Assembly: GCA_902826215.1 (NCBI GenBank) | Contig: CADEDY010000025.1 | Span: forward strand, 1-58,477 | Reading direction: 5' to 3' | Length of the DNA: 58,477 nucleotides | DNA from: an uncultured Bacteroidota bacterium | GTDB taxonomy: Bacteria; Bacteroidota; Bacteroidia; Flavobacteriales_F; PHOS-HE28 | Shown: piece by piece, positions 7,508 to 16,445 of the stretch | Numbering within the stretch: the stretch's first letter is position 1 | How the letters are laid out: every line of letters begins with the position of its first letter | The notes under the pieces: generated by a model | Database searches by the model: none | Seen by the model: only the letters and a program-made list of their open reading frames with translations | What the model was told of the DNA's origin: nothing | Translations under genes and position numbers: made by a program

Positions 7508-8863
7508 TCACTCCCAGAACATCACTTTGAATTCCACACGACGGTTCTTCGCACGACCAGCGCTGTTGCCATTGTCTGCCACAGGCTCGGTTTCGCCATG
7601 ACCGAAGGACTTCAACCTGTTAGCAGCAACTCCTTTGTTCGTCAGGTATTCCCGAACAGCAGCCGCACGGTTCTCGCTCAGGGTCATGTTCTTGGCGTCA
7701 TCACCTTGGCTATCGGTGTGACCATGGATCTCCAGGTTGTATTCGGGGTTCTCATTCATTACCGTAACCACCTGATCCAGAATGCCGTAGCTGGACTTTT
7801 TGATCACCGCACTGCCTGATTCGAACTGGATCCCGTTCAGCGCCTTCTCGAAGAGCTTCTTGGTCTCCTCCTTGATCGCTGGGCAGCCTTTCATTTCTTT
7901 CACACCAGCCACATTCGGGCACTTATCCACGTTGTCGGCAATACCGTCTCCATCGCTGTCCGGGCAACCTTGTTGATTCACTGGGCCAGCGAGATCAGGA
8001 CACGCGTCCATCTTATCTGCCACGCCATCGCCGTCGCGGTCTGGGCAACCACCCAAAGTAGCCAAGCCGGCCTCATCCGGGCAGCTGTCTTCTTTGTCCG
8101 GAATACCGTCCTTGTCGCGGTCGTCTTCGGGGTGCAAACGCACCGAAATGCCGTCGATGTAATAGTAAGCGCGCTGGTTATCAGCGCCTTCGATCACATC
8201 CTTCTTCTCCAACGTGCCGAATGCTCCGATCACCAGGAACTTCTCGTCGCCTTCCGCTACGAACATCCCCTTCACTTCGACCCAGTCCTTTTTGTTGTCC
8301 AAGACAGCGGCACTGAGCACATCCGCAGATTCGTTCAAGAAATGACGGTGGACATAACTCAACTCAGAGGGAGAGCAATACGCACCGATCCCGCTCACCG
8401 CACGGTCGCTGTTATCGGCCAACTTCACCATGAAGCTGATGTCATACTTCTGACCAGCAGTGAGGGGGCTGCTCAAAGCGGTCTGGATGTACTCGCTGTA
8501 TTTGTTCCACGCTTCCTTGATAGGCTTCTCGTCACGTCCATTCCCCAGTCGACGCCAGTTCGGACGCATGTCATCCTTCCAGGCCACGAAGCCAGCGTAG
8601 TTCTCACCCTCGAAAGCCGTACTTGTTCCCAGTTCGTTCTCCGGAATGCCGACCGTGGTGGCTTTGCCGAGTTTGCTGAATACGTCCGCCGATCCGCCAT
8701 TGGCGTTGGACCAGCCGCTTGCGCGGCTCAATTCATCCCAGGTCTTCACTTCTGGTGAACGGCTCTCGAATCCGCCATTGTTCACAAGGTTCGGCTGGTC
8801 CTGGGAAAAGCTCGAACTGGTGGCTAACACACCCAGCAGGGCAAGTGGTAGGGCTATCTTCAT
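7508..8863 (-). CDS. OmpA-family protein with thrombospondin type 3 repeats
   Basis: A 451-residue envelope protein. It has a signal peptide (about residues 1-21, ending SSFSQ) and an N-terminal domain of about 230 residues opening with NLVNNGGFESRSP, like carbohydrate-binding or galactose-binding-like modules. Three calcium-binding TSP3 repeats follow (DRDKDGIPDKEDSCPD, DRDGDGVADKMDACPD, DSDGDGIADNVDKCPN, about residues 252-325). The C-terminal OmpA domain (about 335-450) has LEIHGHTDSQGDD and LSENRAAAVREYL, holding the Asp and Arg that bind peptidoglycan diaminopimelate. It probably anchors the outer membrane or a surface domain to the cell wall. It is alone in its transcription unit. Confidence 0.9.
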   Translation of the reverse strand: MKIALPLALLGVLATSSSFSQDQPNLVNNGGFESRSPEVKTWDELSRASGWSNANGGSADVFSKLGKATTVGIPENELGTSTAFEGENYAGFVAWKDDMRPNWRRLGNGRDEKPIKEAWNKYSEYIQTALSSPLTAGQKYDISFMVKLADNSDRAVSGIGAYCSPSELSYVHRHFLNESADVLSAAVLDNKKDWVEVKGMFVAEGDEKFLVIGAFGTLEKKDVIEGADNQRAYYYIDGISVRLHPEDDRDKDGIPDKEDSCPDEAGLATLGGCPDRDGDGVADKMDACPDLAGPVNQQGCPDSDGDGIADNVDKCPNVAGVKEMKGCPAIKEETKKLFEKALNGIQFESGSAVIKKSSYGILDQVVTVMNENPEYNLEIHGHTDSQGDDAKNMTLSENRAAAVREYLTNKGVAANRLKSFGHGETEPVADNGNSAGRAKNRRVEFKVMFWE

Positions 8864-9058
8864 GATGTCTGTGGTTTGGTTTTTCGGTCGATAGTTGCAG
8901 CTGGAGAGGCCGTGAAATTAACTACGAAAGGTTGTATCTCACGGCTCGTCCCGAAATTGAATATTCTACATGGTCCCGTCCTTTGAACACGTTCCGGATC
9001 AAAGGTCGTCCCCTATTCGCAGTAGCTTGGACGTCGGATCCTTGTTCGGTCACAATTC

Positions 9059-10588
9059 ATGCTCCCCATACTTGCCAAGCTGGAACTCGAACAGGTCGAT
9101 CTAACGACGATCGAAGATGGCCGAATGGGGTGTGCCGAACTCATGGAGCAGGCGGGCAAAGCCTGCTCGGAACGAATCATCCGATGGCATGCGTCAAGGT
9201 CGGATCGCACTTCTTTCGTTGTCCTGGTCGGCTGGGGGAACAACGGGGGAGATGGGCTCGTGATCGCCCGTCTCCTTCATGAAGCGGGAATAGCCGTTAG
9301 GGTGCTGCGTGTGGTCTCCAACTCAAGAGCCACCCCGGAATTCGAAATGGTGCTTGGTAGAGTCAAGGAGATTGTCATTCAACTGGATGAGATCACTGAA
9401 GCAGCCACCGACCTGCGCCTATCAGACAAGGAGGTAGTGATCGATTGCCTTTTCGGACGAGGGCTGAACAGGGCGCCCGCAGAGTGGCTCAAGGTTCTGA
9501 TCCAGAAACTGAATGCTTCAGGTCGACCTGTTATCGCTATTGACCAGCCTTCTGGCGTGATCGCTCCTGAAGGTGAAGGTTCGTTGGACCCGCAGGCGTG
9601 CGTTCAAGCTTCCCACACCTTGGCGATCGAACTACCAAAATTGAGCATGCTTTTACCGGAGACCGGGCCTTACTTCGGGACGTGGGAATTGGTCCCTATC
9701 GGTTTGGACCCCAACGCCATATTGGCCGCACCCCGGATCGCGGAGTGGGTCGAGTTTAGCGATGTGATGTCCTTGCTCAAGGGTCGACCTCGGTTCGGTC
9801 ACAAGGGCACATTCGGTCATGCCGCTTTGATCGCCGGATCACGCAGGATGTCGGGCGCTGCGGTTCTTGCAACAAAGGGATGCCTGAAGAGCGGGGTAGG
9901 GCTATGTACGGTCCATGGGCCAGAGAAAGGCCTCCATGATCTTATGCGATCGTCGCCTGATGCCATGTGGTCCTTTGATCAGGATCCATATGTGGTGACC
10001 CAACTTTTTGATCTTGAGCGGTTCACTGCCGTTGGTGTCGGGCCTGGGCTTGGTGGCGATGACCGAACGCGCCACGTGGTTCGGGAACTCCTTCAGAACG
10101 CTCGGGTGCCCTTGGTCCTGGATGCAGATGCCTTGAATGCCATTTCACAGGATCTCGAATGGTTGGGCTTCGCTACAGTACCGTTGGTCCTCACACCCCA
10201 TCCCAAGGAAATGGATCGGCTATTGGGTAGAACGTCCGCTACCAGTTGGGAGCGCCTTCAAGCGACCCGTGACTTTGCCAGTGCACATGACTGCCACGTG
10301 GTTCTGAAGGGTGCCTACACCGCGATCTGCAGCCCCGATGGCCGAATTCGTTTCAATTCCACCGGCAATGTAGGCATGGCCAAAGGGGGGAGTGGCGATG
10401 TGCTCACGGGTATTTTGACGGGCCTTTTAGCACAAGGTTATGCGCCGGAAGGAGCCTGCTTGATCGGGGTCTATCTGCACGGGTTGGCTGGGGACCTGGC
10501 TGCTGAAGCAATGGGGACCGACGCAATGCGAGCAAGTGATCTGGTCACTTTCCTACCTAACGCTTGGAAAATGCTGCGAGCGAACTAG
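9059..10588 (+). CDS. nnr: Bifunctional NAD(P)H-hydrate epimerase / ADP-dependent dehydratase
   Basis: A 509-residue fusion of the normal length. The N-terminal YjeF_N epimerase half has GCAELMEQAGKAC and VLVGWGNNGGDGLVIARLL, the conserved GxGNNGGDG motif. The C-terminal ribokinase-like dehydratase half has GHKGTFGHAALIAGSRRMSG, VLTPHPKEMDRLL and GNVGMAKGGSGDVLTGIL, the nucleotide and catalytic motif with the key Asp. It repairs damaged NADHX and NADPHX in the cytosol: epimerisation of the R form, then ADP-driven dehydration. Its 3' end overlaps the tsaC stop by four bases in convergent orientation. Confidence 0.95.
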   Translation: MLPILAKLELEQVDLTTIEDGRMGCAELMEQAGKACSERIIRWHASRSDRTSFVVLVGWGNNGGDGLVIARLLHEAGIAVRVLRVVSNSRATPEFEMVLGRVKEIVIQLDEITEAATDLRLSDKEVVIDCLFGRGLNRAPAEWLKVLIQKLNASGRPVIAIDQPSGVIAPEGEGSLDPQACVQASHTLAIELPKLSMLLPETGPYFGTWELVPIGLDPNAILAAPRIAEWVEFSDVMSLLKGRPRFGHKGTFGHAALIAGSRRMSGAAVLATKGCLKSGVGLCTVHGPEKGLHDLMRSSPDAMWSFDQDPYVVTQLFDLERFTAVGVGPGLGGDDRTRHVVRELLQNARVPLVLDADALNAISQDLEWLGFATVPLVLTPHPKEMDRLLGRTSATSWERLQATRDFASAHDCHVVLKGAYTAICSPDGRIRFNSTGNVGMAKGGSGDVLTGILTGLLAQGYAPEGACLIGVYLHGLAGDLAAEAMGTDAMRASDLVTFLPNAWKMLRAN

Positions 10589-11205
10589 ATCAATCCGTCG
10601 AGGGGGCCTTTGCCTTCGCGCAGAACGATCGGGTCACCTTGCGTAAGGTCGATCACGGTGGAGCCTTCCAAGCCGCCGATACCACCGTCGATGACCACAT
10701 CGACCTGGTAACCTAGGTGCTCTTCGATCCGCTCGGGATCCGTGGTATAGTCCACGACCTTGTCCGGGTCGTGCACACTGGCCACCACCAACGCATGACC
10801 GAGCTCGCGCACCAAGGCCAGTGGAATGGGGTGATCCGGAACACGGATACCTACAGTCCGTTTGTTGTTCTTGAAGAGCTTCGGGATCTCACTGTTGGCG
10901 TTGAGAATGAAGGTATAAGCGCCTGGCAAGGCCCGCTTCATGATCCGGAAAGCCGCCGTGTCAACCGAGCGCGCATAAGCGCTCAACTGGCTCAGGTTCT
11001 CGCAGATCAACGAGAGGTCCGCCTTTTGCGGTTTCACGCCTTTCAAACGCGCCACCTCTTCGATGGCACGAGCACTGTGGGAACTGCATACATAGGCGTA
11101 TACCGTATCCGTCGGGCAGATCGCCACGCCTCCATCGCGGAGCTTGTCCGCTACCGACTTGATCTTGCGTGGTTCGGGGTCCTTCGGATGGATCGCGAGC
11201 AGCAT
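10585..11205 (-). CDS. tsaC: Threonylcarbamoyl-AMP synthase (YrdC/Sua5 family)
   Basis: A 206-residue protein of short TsaC type without the Sua5 extension. Family features seen are GGVAICPTDTVYAYVCSSHS (the consensus is PTDTVYGL, here YAY), LKGVKPQKADLSLICEN (K-R/K-x-x-K substrate site), LPGAYTFILNAN and RTVGIRVPDHP. It makes threonylcarbamoyl-AMP from Thr, bicarbonate and ATP for the t6A37 modification of ANN-decoding tRNAs. ATG at 11205 gives the family N-terminus. It is five bases downstream of the transaldolase gene, so the two form an operon. Confidence 0.93.
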   Translation of the reverse strand: MLLAIHPKDPEPRKIKSVADKLRDGGVAICPTDTVYAYVCSSHSARAIEEVARLKGVKPQKADLSLICENLSQLSAYARSVDTAAFRIMKRALPGAYTFILNANSEIPKLFKNNKRTVGIRVPDHPIPLALVRELGHALVVASVHDPDKVVDYTTDPERIEEHLGYQVDVVIDGGIGGLEGSTVIDLTQGDPIVLREGKGPLDGLI

Positions 11206-11210
11206 GAGAT

Positions 11211-11882
11211 TCAGGCCTTCTGCACCTGTGCGGCCGCTTTCTTGTGGTCGGCAAGGAATTTCTCCAATCCGATGGTCGTGAGCGGGTGGTCGAAGAGGGC
11301 GGTAATGGCGCTCAGCGGGCAGGTGGCTACATCCGCACCCACTTCGGCGCATTGGATGATGTGCATCGGATGCCGGATGCTGGCTGCCAGGATCTCCGTG
11401 CCATAGCCATAGTTATCGTAGATGGTCCGGATCTGATCGATCAATTGGATCCCGTCCGTGCTTACATCGTCCAACCGGCCCACGAAGGGCGAAACGTAGG
11501 TAGCGCCTGCTTTGGCGGCCAATAGCGCCTGCCCGGCACTGAACACCAACGTGCAATTGGTCTTGACCCCTTTCTCGGTGAAGTACTTGATGGCCTTCAC
11601 ACCGTCGCGGGTCATGGGCAATTTCACCACGATCCGGGGGTGCAATGCGGCCAGGTCCTCGCCCTCGCGCACCATGCCGGCATAGTCCGTGGCGATCACT
11701 TCGGCGCTCACATCACCCTCCACGATGTTGCAGATGGAAACGTAGTGCTTCATCACCGCGTCGGTACCGCTGATGCCTTCCTTGGCCATCAATGAAGGGT
11801 TGGTCGTAACGCCGTCGAGAACGCCCAGTTCCTGGGCTTCCTTGATCTGGGACAAGCTGGCTGTGTCGATGAAGAATTTCAT
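11211..11882 (-). CDS. Transaldolase, short (TalC/FSA-like) type
   Basis: A 223-residue single-domain enzyme. All canonical sites are present: Asp6 in MKFFIDTAS, the signature VTTNPS (residues 25-30), VSAEVIATD with the active-site Glu, the Schiff-base Lys87 in IVVKLPMT, and YVSPFVGRLDD with the Phe typical of true transaldolases rather than Tyr as in fructose-6-phosphate aldolase. It exchanges three-carbon units between sedoheptulose-7-P and glyceraldehyde-3-P in the pentose phosphate pathway. It has its own promoter and heads a unit with tsaC. It is a useful comparator for the divergent CBS-fused copy at 19564-20586. Confidence 0.93.
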   Translation of the reverse strand: MKFFIDTASLSQIKEAQELGVLDGVTTNPSLMAKEGISGTDAVMKHYVSICNIVEGDVSAEVIATDYAGMVREGEDLAALHPRIVVKLPMTRDGVKAIKYFTEKGVKTNCTLVFSAGQALLAAKAGATYVSPFVGRLDDVSTDGIQLIDQIRTIYDNYGYGTEILAASIRHPMHIIQCAEVGADVATCPLSAITALFDHPLTTIGLEKFLADHKKAAAQVQKA

Positions 11883-11899
11883 GGGGTTCGTTGGTGCCC

Positions 11900-11907
11900 C
11901 AAAGGTA
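11900..11907 (-). promoter_or_regulatory. Promoter -7 box for transaldolase-tsaC
   Basis: The minus strand reads TACCTTTG, exact to TAnnTTTG, 17 bases before the ATG at 11882. A TTTG at 11935-11932 on minus, 24 bases further upstream, is a possible -33 element. Confidence 0.55.
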
Positions 11908-11964
11908 GTGGTTGCCCTTGGTCCGGGTTTCCAAAGCCTTTCGGCACGGGGCTTGACGCGCCTG

Positions 11965-11972
11965 TACCTTTG
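11965..11972 (+). promoter_or_regulatory. Promoter -7 box for the MORN gene
   Basis: TACCTTTG is an exact match to TAnnTTTG and ends only seven bases before the ATG at 11980, which implies a leader of zero to about two bases. It is divergent from the box at 11900-11907. Confidence 0.5.
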
Positions 11973-11979
11973 CACCGCG

Positions 11980-12990
11980 ATGCGTTTCCCCTTTCTTCTC
12001 CTGTCGATCCTGATCTGTTCGGTTCTTCCCCTTGCTGCGCAGCCGAATACTTCGGACCACAATGCCACGGATGCGAAAGGGCGTAAGCAGGGCGCATGGT
12101 CCAAACCATGGCCCAATGGGAAAACGCGTTACGAGGGGCAGTTCAAAGACGATATGCCGACCGGCACCTTCAAGTATTTCAATGAAGATGGTGTTCTGAC
12201 CTCGATCCAGGATTTCGTTCCTGGCGATGGAACCAGTCGAGCCCGCCATTTCCACCCGAATGGTACCCTGATGGCCGCTGGGAACTACCTCGATCAAGCG
12301 AAGGACAGTACGTGGAACTACTACGGACCGGATGGAAAGCTCCGGAAGGTGGAGCGCTACGCGGCAGGGCTGTTGCACGGCGAACAAGTGGCCTATTACC
12401 CCGACGGTGCCGTTGCGGAGCGCGAGAACCGGGAGAAAGGGGTGCTCCAAGGCCCGAACAAGAGCTGGTTCGACAATGGGAACTTGAAGTCCGAAGCGAG
12501 CTACGTGAATGGAGAGCCAGAGGGGAAGATGTTCTTCTATTACCCTTCCGGAAAAAAGGAGATCGAGGGCCTGATGGTGAACGGGAACCGCGACGGAACC
12601 TGGTATTACTTCAACAGTGATGGTTCCCTTCAACTGCAAGTGCTATATGCCAAGGGCGAATTGGTGAAGGAGCGCAAGGAGAACGGTACCTTCAAAGAGT
12701 ATTATGACGATGAACAGGTGAAGTCCGAGGTTACCTACAAGAAGGGCAAGCGCGAAGGCCGCTTCGTGGAGTATTTCGACAATGGCACCTGGTCGTTGAA
12801 ACCCATGCCGGCCGATCCGATACTCGGTACACCCGGTGATGTCCAAAGCGAATTGAAAGGCCAGACCAAGAAGCGTGAAGGGACCTATGTGAACGACCTG
12901 CTGGAAGGTGAGATGAAGGAGTACGACGAACGCGGCAAGCTGGTGAAGACCGAGCGGTACGCTGCAGGAGCCTTGGTGGGAACGAAATGA
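11980..12990 (+). CDS. Secreted MORN/YwqK-type repeat protein
   Basis: A 336-residue protein with a signal peptide (MRFPFLLLSILICSVLPLAAQ). The mature part is a tandem array of YwqK/MORN-like beta-hairpin repeats of about 22-24 residues, for example GTWYYFNSDGSLQLQVLY, STWNYYGPDGKLRKVERY and GPNKSWFDNGNLKSEASY. Such proteins are common in Bacteroidota and are often labelled 'toxin-antitoxin YwqK antitoxin', but no toxin gene is near and I give that no weight. The stop overlaps the mnmA start (ATGA), so the two are cotranscribed and coupled, although a functional link is not obvious. Confidence 0.85.
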   Translation: MRFPFLLLSILICSVLPLAAQPNTSDHNATDAKGRKQGAWSKPWPNGKTRYEGQFKDDMPTGTFKYFNEDGVLTSIQDFVPGDGTSRARHFHPNGTLMAAGNYLDQAKDSTWNYYGPDGKLRKVERYAAGLLHGEQVAYYPDGAVAERENREKGVLQGPNKSWFDNGNLKSEASYVNGEPEGKMFFYYPSGKKEIEGLMVNGNRDGTWYYFNSDGSLQLQVLYAKGELVKERKENGTFKEYYDDEQVKSEVTYKKGKREGRFVEYFDNGTWSLKPMPADPILGTPGDVQSELKGQTKKREGTYVNDLLEGEMKEYDERGKLVKTERYAAGALVGTK

Positions 12991-14102
12991 GCAAGCACGG
13001 ACGCATTTTGGTGGCCATGAGCGGCGGGGTGGACAGCTCCGTGACCGCTTTGATGTTGCACGATGAGGGCTATGAGGTCATCGGTGTGACGATGAAGACC
13101 TGGGACTACGCCGACGCCAGCGGCGGTAAGCGCATCACCGGGTGCTGCGACCTGGATAGCATCAACGATGCACGGAACATGGCCGTGAGCCGTGGGTTCC
13201 ACCACATGATCATCGATATCCGGGAGGAATTCGGTGATGCCATCATCGGCAATTTCACCAGCGAGTATCTGGCCGGACGAACGCCTAATCCCTGTGTGTT
13301 GTGCAACACCTTCATCAAGTGGGAGGCGCTCTTGAAGCGTGCCGATATGATGGATTGTGCCTTGATCGCTACCGGGCACTACGCCCAAGTGCGCCAGTTG
13401 CCCGACAACGGACGATGGGTGGTGAGCCGTGGGCTGGATCCCACCAAGGACCAGAGCTACGTGCTGTGGGGGCTGGAACAGGAGAATCTGGCCCGCACCC
13501 GTTTCCCGATCGGAGGCTTTCGCAAGAGCGATATCCGGCAAATGGCCATGGACAGCGGCTTCCCGGAACTTGCCACGAAGAGCGAGAGCTACGAGATCTG
13601 CTTCATCCCGGATAACGATTACCGGGGGTTCCTGAAGCGGAAGGAACCCGAAGCCACGGCCAAACTGGCCCATGGCGTGCTGGTGAGTACGACGGGTGAA
13701 TTGCTCGGTGAGCATGATGGCTACCCCTTCTTCACCATTGGTCAGCGGAAGGGATTGGGCATCGCTACTGGTGAGCCGCTCTATGTCACCGATATCCAGC
13801 CGGATAGCAATACCGTGGTGCTTGGCCGTAAGGTCGATCTCGACAGACAAGCCATGTTCGTGCGCCGCCCGAACTTCCAAATGGTGGATGCGTTGAACGG
13901 GGAAATGGAAGCCGTGACCAAGATCCGATACAAGGATAAAGGCACCCCGAGTACCCTCACCATGGACGGCGATCGCGTTAAAGTTGAGTTCCACGCGCCT
14001 GTTGCAGGCATCGCACCCGGGCAGAGTGCCGTCTTCTATGCAGGCAACGATGTGATCGGTGGCGGATTCATCGATCGGGACAAAGCCGAGAACCATGGCT
14101 AA
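12987..14102 (+). CDS. mnmA: tRNA-specific 2-thiouridylase
   Basis: A 371-residue protein, full length for the family. It shows the PP-loop ATP site AMSGGVDSSV (about residues 10-19), NPCVLCNTFIKWEALL with the catalytic Cys of xxLCN, IATGHYA, DQSYVLWGL, and SYEICFIPDNDYRGFL with the second catalytic Cys of xICFI. It thiolates U34 at C2 in Lys, Glu and Gln tRNAs using sulfur relayed by a desulfurase. Translation is coupled to the upstream MORN gene, and the next lipoprotein gene starts eight bases inside its 3' end, giving a tightly packed run. Confidence 0.95.
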   Translation: MSKHGRILVAMSGGVDSSVTALMLHDEGYEVIGVTMKTWDYADASGGKRITGCCDLDSINDARNMAVSRGFHHMIIDIREEFGDAIIGNFTSEYLAGRTPNPCVLCNTFIKWEALLKRADMMDCALIATGHYAQVRQLPDNGRWVVSRGLDPTKDQSYVLWGLEQENLARTRFPIGGFRKSDIRQMAMDSGFPELATKSESYEICFIPDNDYRGFLKRKEPEATAKLAHGVLVSTTGELLGEHDGYPFFTIGQRKGLGIATGEPLYVTDIQPDSNTVVLGRKVDLDRQAMFVRRPNFQMVDALNGEMEAVTKIRYKDKGTPSTLTMDGDRVKVEFHAPVAGIAPGQSAVFYAGNDVIGGGFIDRDKAENHG

Positions 14103-14778
14103 ACAGCACCTTTATCTGCTTTCGTTCGGTCTACTCCTTCTCAGCGCGTGCAAGAAGGACGAGGTAGCCGAAGTGGATCTTGGTTACGGTTACTTCCCGA
14201 CCAAAGTGGGCACGTGGGTGGAGTATGAAGTGGATTCCCTATGGCTGGATGATCCTTCCAATGTGCGCGATAGCGTGCATTATCTCCTTCGGGAACAGAT
14301 CATGGACGAATACACCGACCTGGAAGGTCGCCTGTGCCAGCGGATCCATCGGTTCGTGAAGGATGCAGAAGGCAACTGGGTGGTGCGCGATGTGTGGACC
14401 TCGACCACGAGCACGATCGCCGCAGAAAAGACCGAAGAGGATGAGCGCCGGTTGAAACTGTCCTTCCCGGTGAACAACGGACGGACCTGGGACATCAACG
14501 TCTTCAATACCGTGAATGATCTTTCAGTGGCCTATCGCAATGAAGGTGAACCCTGGAGCGCCAATGGCCTTAACTACGAGAACACCGTGCTCGTGAAGAA
14601 CATTGTGCCTGCGAATGTCATCGTCAAACGTAATTTCGAGGAACGCTACGCCGATGGGGTGGGCATGGTGTCGAAGTATTGGGAAGAGACCAATACCCAA
14701 TTCACCATCGATGGACAGCTCAGCATTGTTGGATGGCGGCTGGATATGGTAGCCATAGCGTACGGAATAAGTGATTGA
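14095..14778 (+). CDS. Hypothetical lipoprotein
   Basis: A 227-residue protein with a lipoprotein signal peptide (MAKQHLYLLSFGLLLLSAC, Cys at about 19, then KKDEVAEVD). The mature part contains GYGYFPTKVGTWVEYEVDS, a pattern found in uncharacterised Bacteroidota lipoproteins in which an N-terminal beta domain begins with YFPxxxGxxWxY. No catalytic residues are evident. ATG at 14095 overlaps the mnmA stop, and the subtilase gene follows after three bases, so all three appear cotranscribed. Function unknown; an outer-membrane location is likely. Confidence 0.82.
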   Translation: MAKQHLYLLSFGLLLLSACKKDEVAEVDLGYGYFPTKVGTWVEYEVDSLWLDDPSNVRDSVHYLLREQIMDEYTDLEGRLCQRIHRFVKDAEGNWVVRDVWTSTTSTIAAEKTEEDERRLKLSFPVNNGRTWDINVFNTVNDLSVAYRNEGEPWSANGLNYENTVLVKNIVPANVIVKRNFEERYADGVGMVSKYWEETNTQFTIDGQLSIVGWRLDMVAIAYGISD

Positions 14779-14781
14779 TCC

Positions 14782-16440
14782 GTGCGTTGGACCTGCTCCA
14801 TAGCGTTCGTCCTCCTGCTCGCCTCTGTGCAAGCTCAAACCTCGTTCGATACCTATTGGGTGGCCTTCACCGATAAGGACAACACGCCTTATTCGCTTGC
14901 TCAACCGGAACAATTCCTCAGCGCACGGTCGCTTCTGCGGCGCAATGTGCACGGCATCGCACTCGACGATCTGGACCTTCCTGTTGATCCCGTATACATC
15001 CAAACCGTCCTGGATCAAGGCACTGTGCAATTGGTGAATCGGAGCAAGTGGTTCAATGGGATCACCATCCGCACCGCGGATGAAAACGCCCTTGCGGCCA
15101 TCCAAGGCCTGCAGTTCGTGCTAGCTATTCGTTCCACGCGGTCCGATGCACGACCCATCGCGGAGGTCGACAAATTCCGGTTACCTGTTTCCGCCGAAGA
15201 CCGGGATGGTGAAGCCTCGGATTACGGCCCTTCCTTCCGGCAGATCGAAATGTTGCGCGGCCACCAGCTGCACGCGATCGGTGCAAAAGGGCAGGGCATG
15301 CTCATCGGTGTGCTCGATTCGGGCTTCAATGGGGTCGATTCCGCACTCGCTTTCCAAGCCTTGCGAAATAGGGGCGGGATCGTGCTGACCCGAGATATGG
15401 TCGTCCATGATGGTGATGTGTTCCAGGATCATTGGCACGGCCGATCAGTACTCTCCTGCATGGCCGGTCATCTGGATGGGCAGTTGCTAGGCACCGCGCC
15501 GGAAGCCGACTATGTGCTGTTGCGCACGGAGGACACGGGTACCGAGTTCCCGGTTGAAGAGGACAATTGGATCGCAGGTGCCGAACTGGCCGATAGCCTT
15601 GGATGTGATGTGCTGAATACCTCATTGGGCTATACCACATTCGATGACAGCACCATGGATCACAGTTATGCCGATCTCGATGGACAGACCTTGCGGATCA
15701 GCATCGCGGCGAACATCGCTTCGCGCAAAGGCATGATCCCGGTGAATAGCGCGGGCAACAGCGGCGAGTCCGACTGGCATTTCATCAGCGCACCGGCCGA
15801 TGCGGTCGATATTCTTACCGTGGGTGCCGTCGGCGATGTGGAGAACCATGCGCCTTTCAGTTCCTTCGGCCCCAGTGCCGATGGTCGCGTGAAACCCGAT
15901 GTGTGCGCAATGGGTTGGGGTTCGATCATCCTGCGCTCCGATACCGACAGCATCATCGCCGCGAACGGTACCTCCTTTTCATCGCCGATCCTCGCAGGCT
16001 TGGTCGCTTGCCTGTGGCAACTGCACCCCGAGCGCAACGCACAGGAGATCATGGATGCGGTGCGCCGAAGTGCGTCCTTCTTCGTGAATCCGAACGACTC
16101 CATGGGCTACGGTGTTCCCGACTTTGCTGCGGCGCATGCGTGGTTGACACTTACCTCCGGCATCGAGGAAGGTCCTGTGACGAACACGGCGATGGCATTC
16201 CCCAATCCCTTCACCTCGCAACTTTCTTGGGCTCCTCCGTCGGGAACAGAAGGCCTGACCTACATCGTTGTGCTCGATCTCAGCGGTCGGGTGGTCCACA
16301 CGGACCTTCGCCCTGTGAAGGCAGGTGTGGCCGCTGAACTCGGTGGTGCTTGGACCTCGGAGCTTGCCGTTGGGCCCTATCTGATACGGCTGCAGGTAGG
16401 TGATCAAGTGCTCCAACAGCGGGTCGTGAAGGTGTACTGA
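14782..16440 (+). CDS. Subtilisin-like S8 serine peptidase with T9SS sorting domain
   Basis: A 552-residue secreted protease starting with GTG, three bases after the preceding stop. A signal peptide (ends ASVQAQ) is followed by a propeptide-like region. The catalytic triad is visible: Asp in GMLIGVLDSGF, His in DHWHGRSVLSCMAG, and Ser in NGTSFSSPILAGLVA, with the oxyanion Asn in PVNSAGNSG. The last 80 residues form a type A T9SS sorting domain (AFPNPFTSQLSW near its start, GPYLIRLQVGDQVLQQRVVK at the end), so the enzyme is exported by the type IX system and released or attached at the surface. Cytoplasmic carry-over is unlikely. Confidence 0.94.
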   Translation: MRWTCSIAFVLLLASVQAQTSFDTYWVAFTDKDNTPYSLAQPEQFLSARSLLRRNVHGIALDDLDLPVDPVYIQTVLDQGTVQLVNRSKWFNGITIRTADENALAAIQGLQFVLAIRSTRSDARPIAEVDKFRLPVSAEDRDGEASDYGPSFRQIEMLRGHQLHAIGAKGQGMLIGVLDSGFNGVDSALAFQALRNRGGIVLTRDMVVHDGDVFQDHWHGRSVLSCMAGHLDGQLLGTAPEADYVLLRTEDTGTEFPVEEDNWIAGAELADSLGCDVLNTSLGYTTFDDSTMDHSYADLDGQTLRISIAANIASRKGMIPVNSAGNSGESDWHFISAPADAVDILTVGAVGDVENHAPFSSFGPSADGRVKPDVCAMGWGSIILRSDTDSIIAANGTSFSSPILAGLVACLWQLHPERNAQEIMDAVRRSASFFVNPNDSMGYGVPDFAAAHAWLTLTSGIEEGPVTNTAMAFPNPFTSQLSWAPPSGTEGLTYIVVLDLSGRVVHTDLRPVKAGVAAELGGAWTSELAVGPYLIRLQVGDQVLQQRVVKVY

Positions 16441-16445
16441 ACGTT

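Noticed and set aside
11980..12990. An antitoxin of a toxin-antitoxin system, as YwqK-type proteins are often labelled
   Set aside because: It has a signal peptide and no partner toxin nearby; the label comes from the repeat only.
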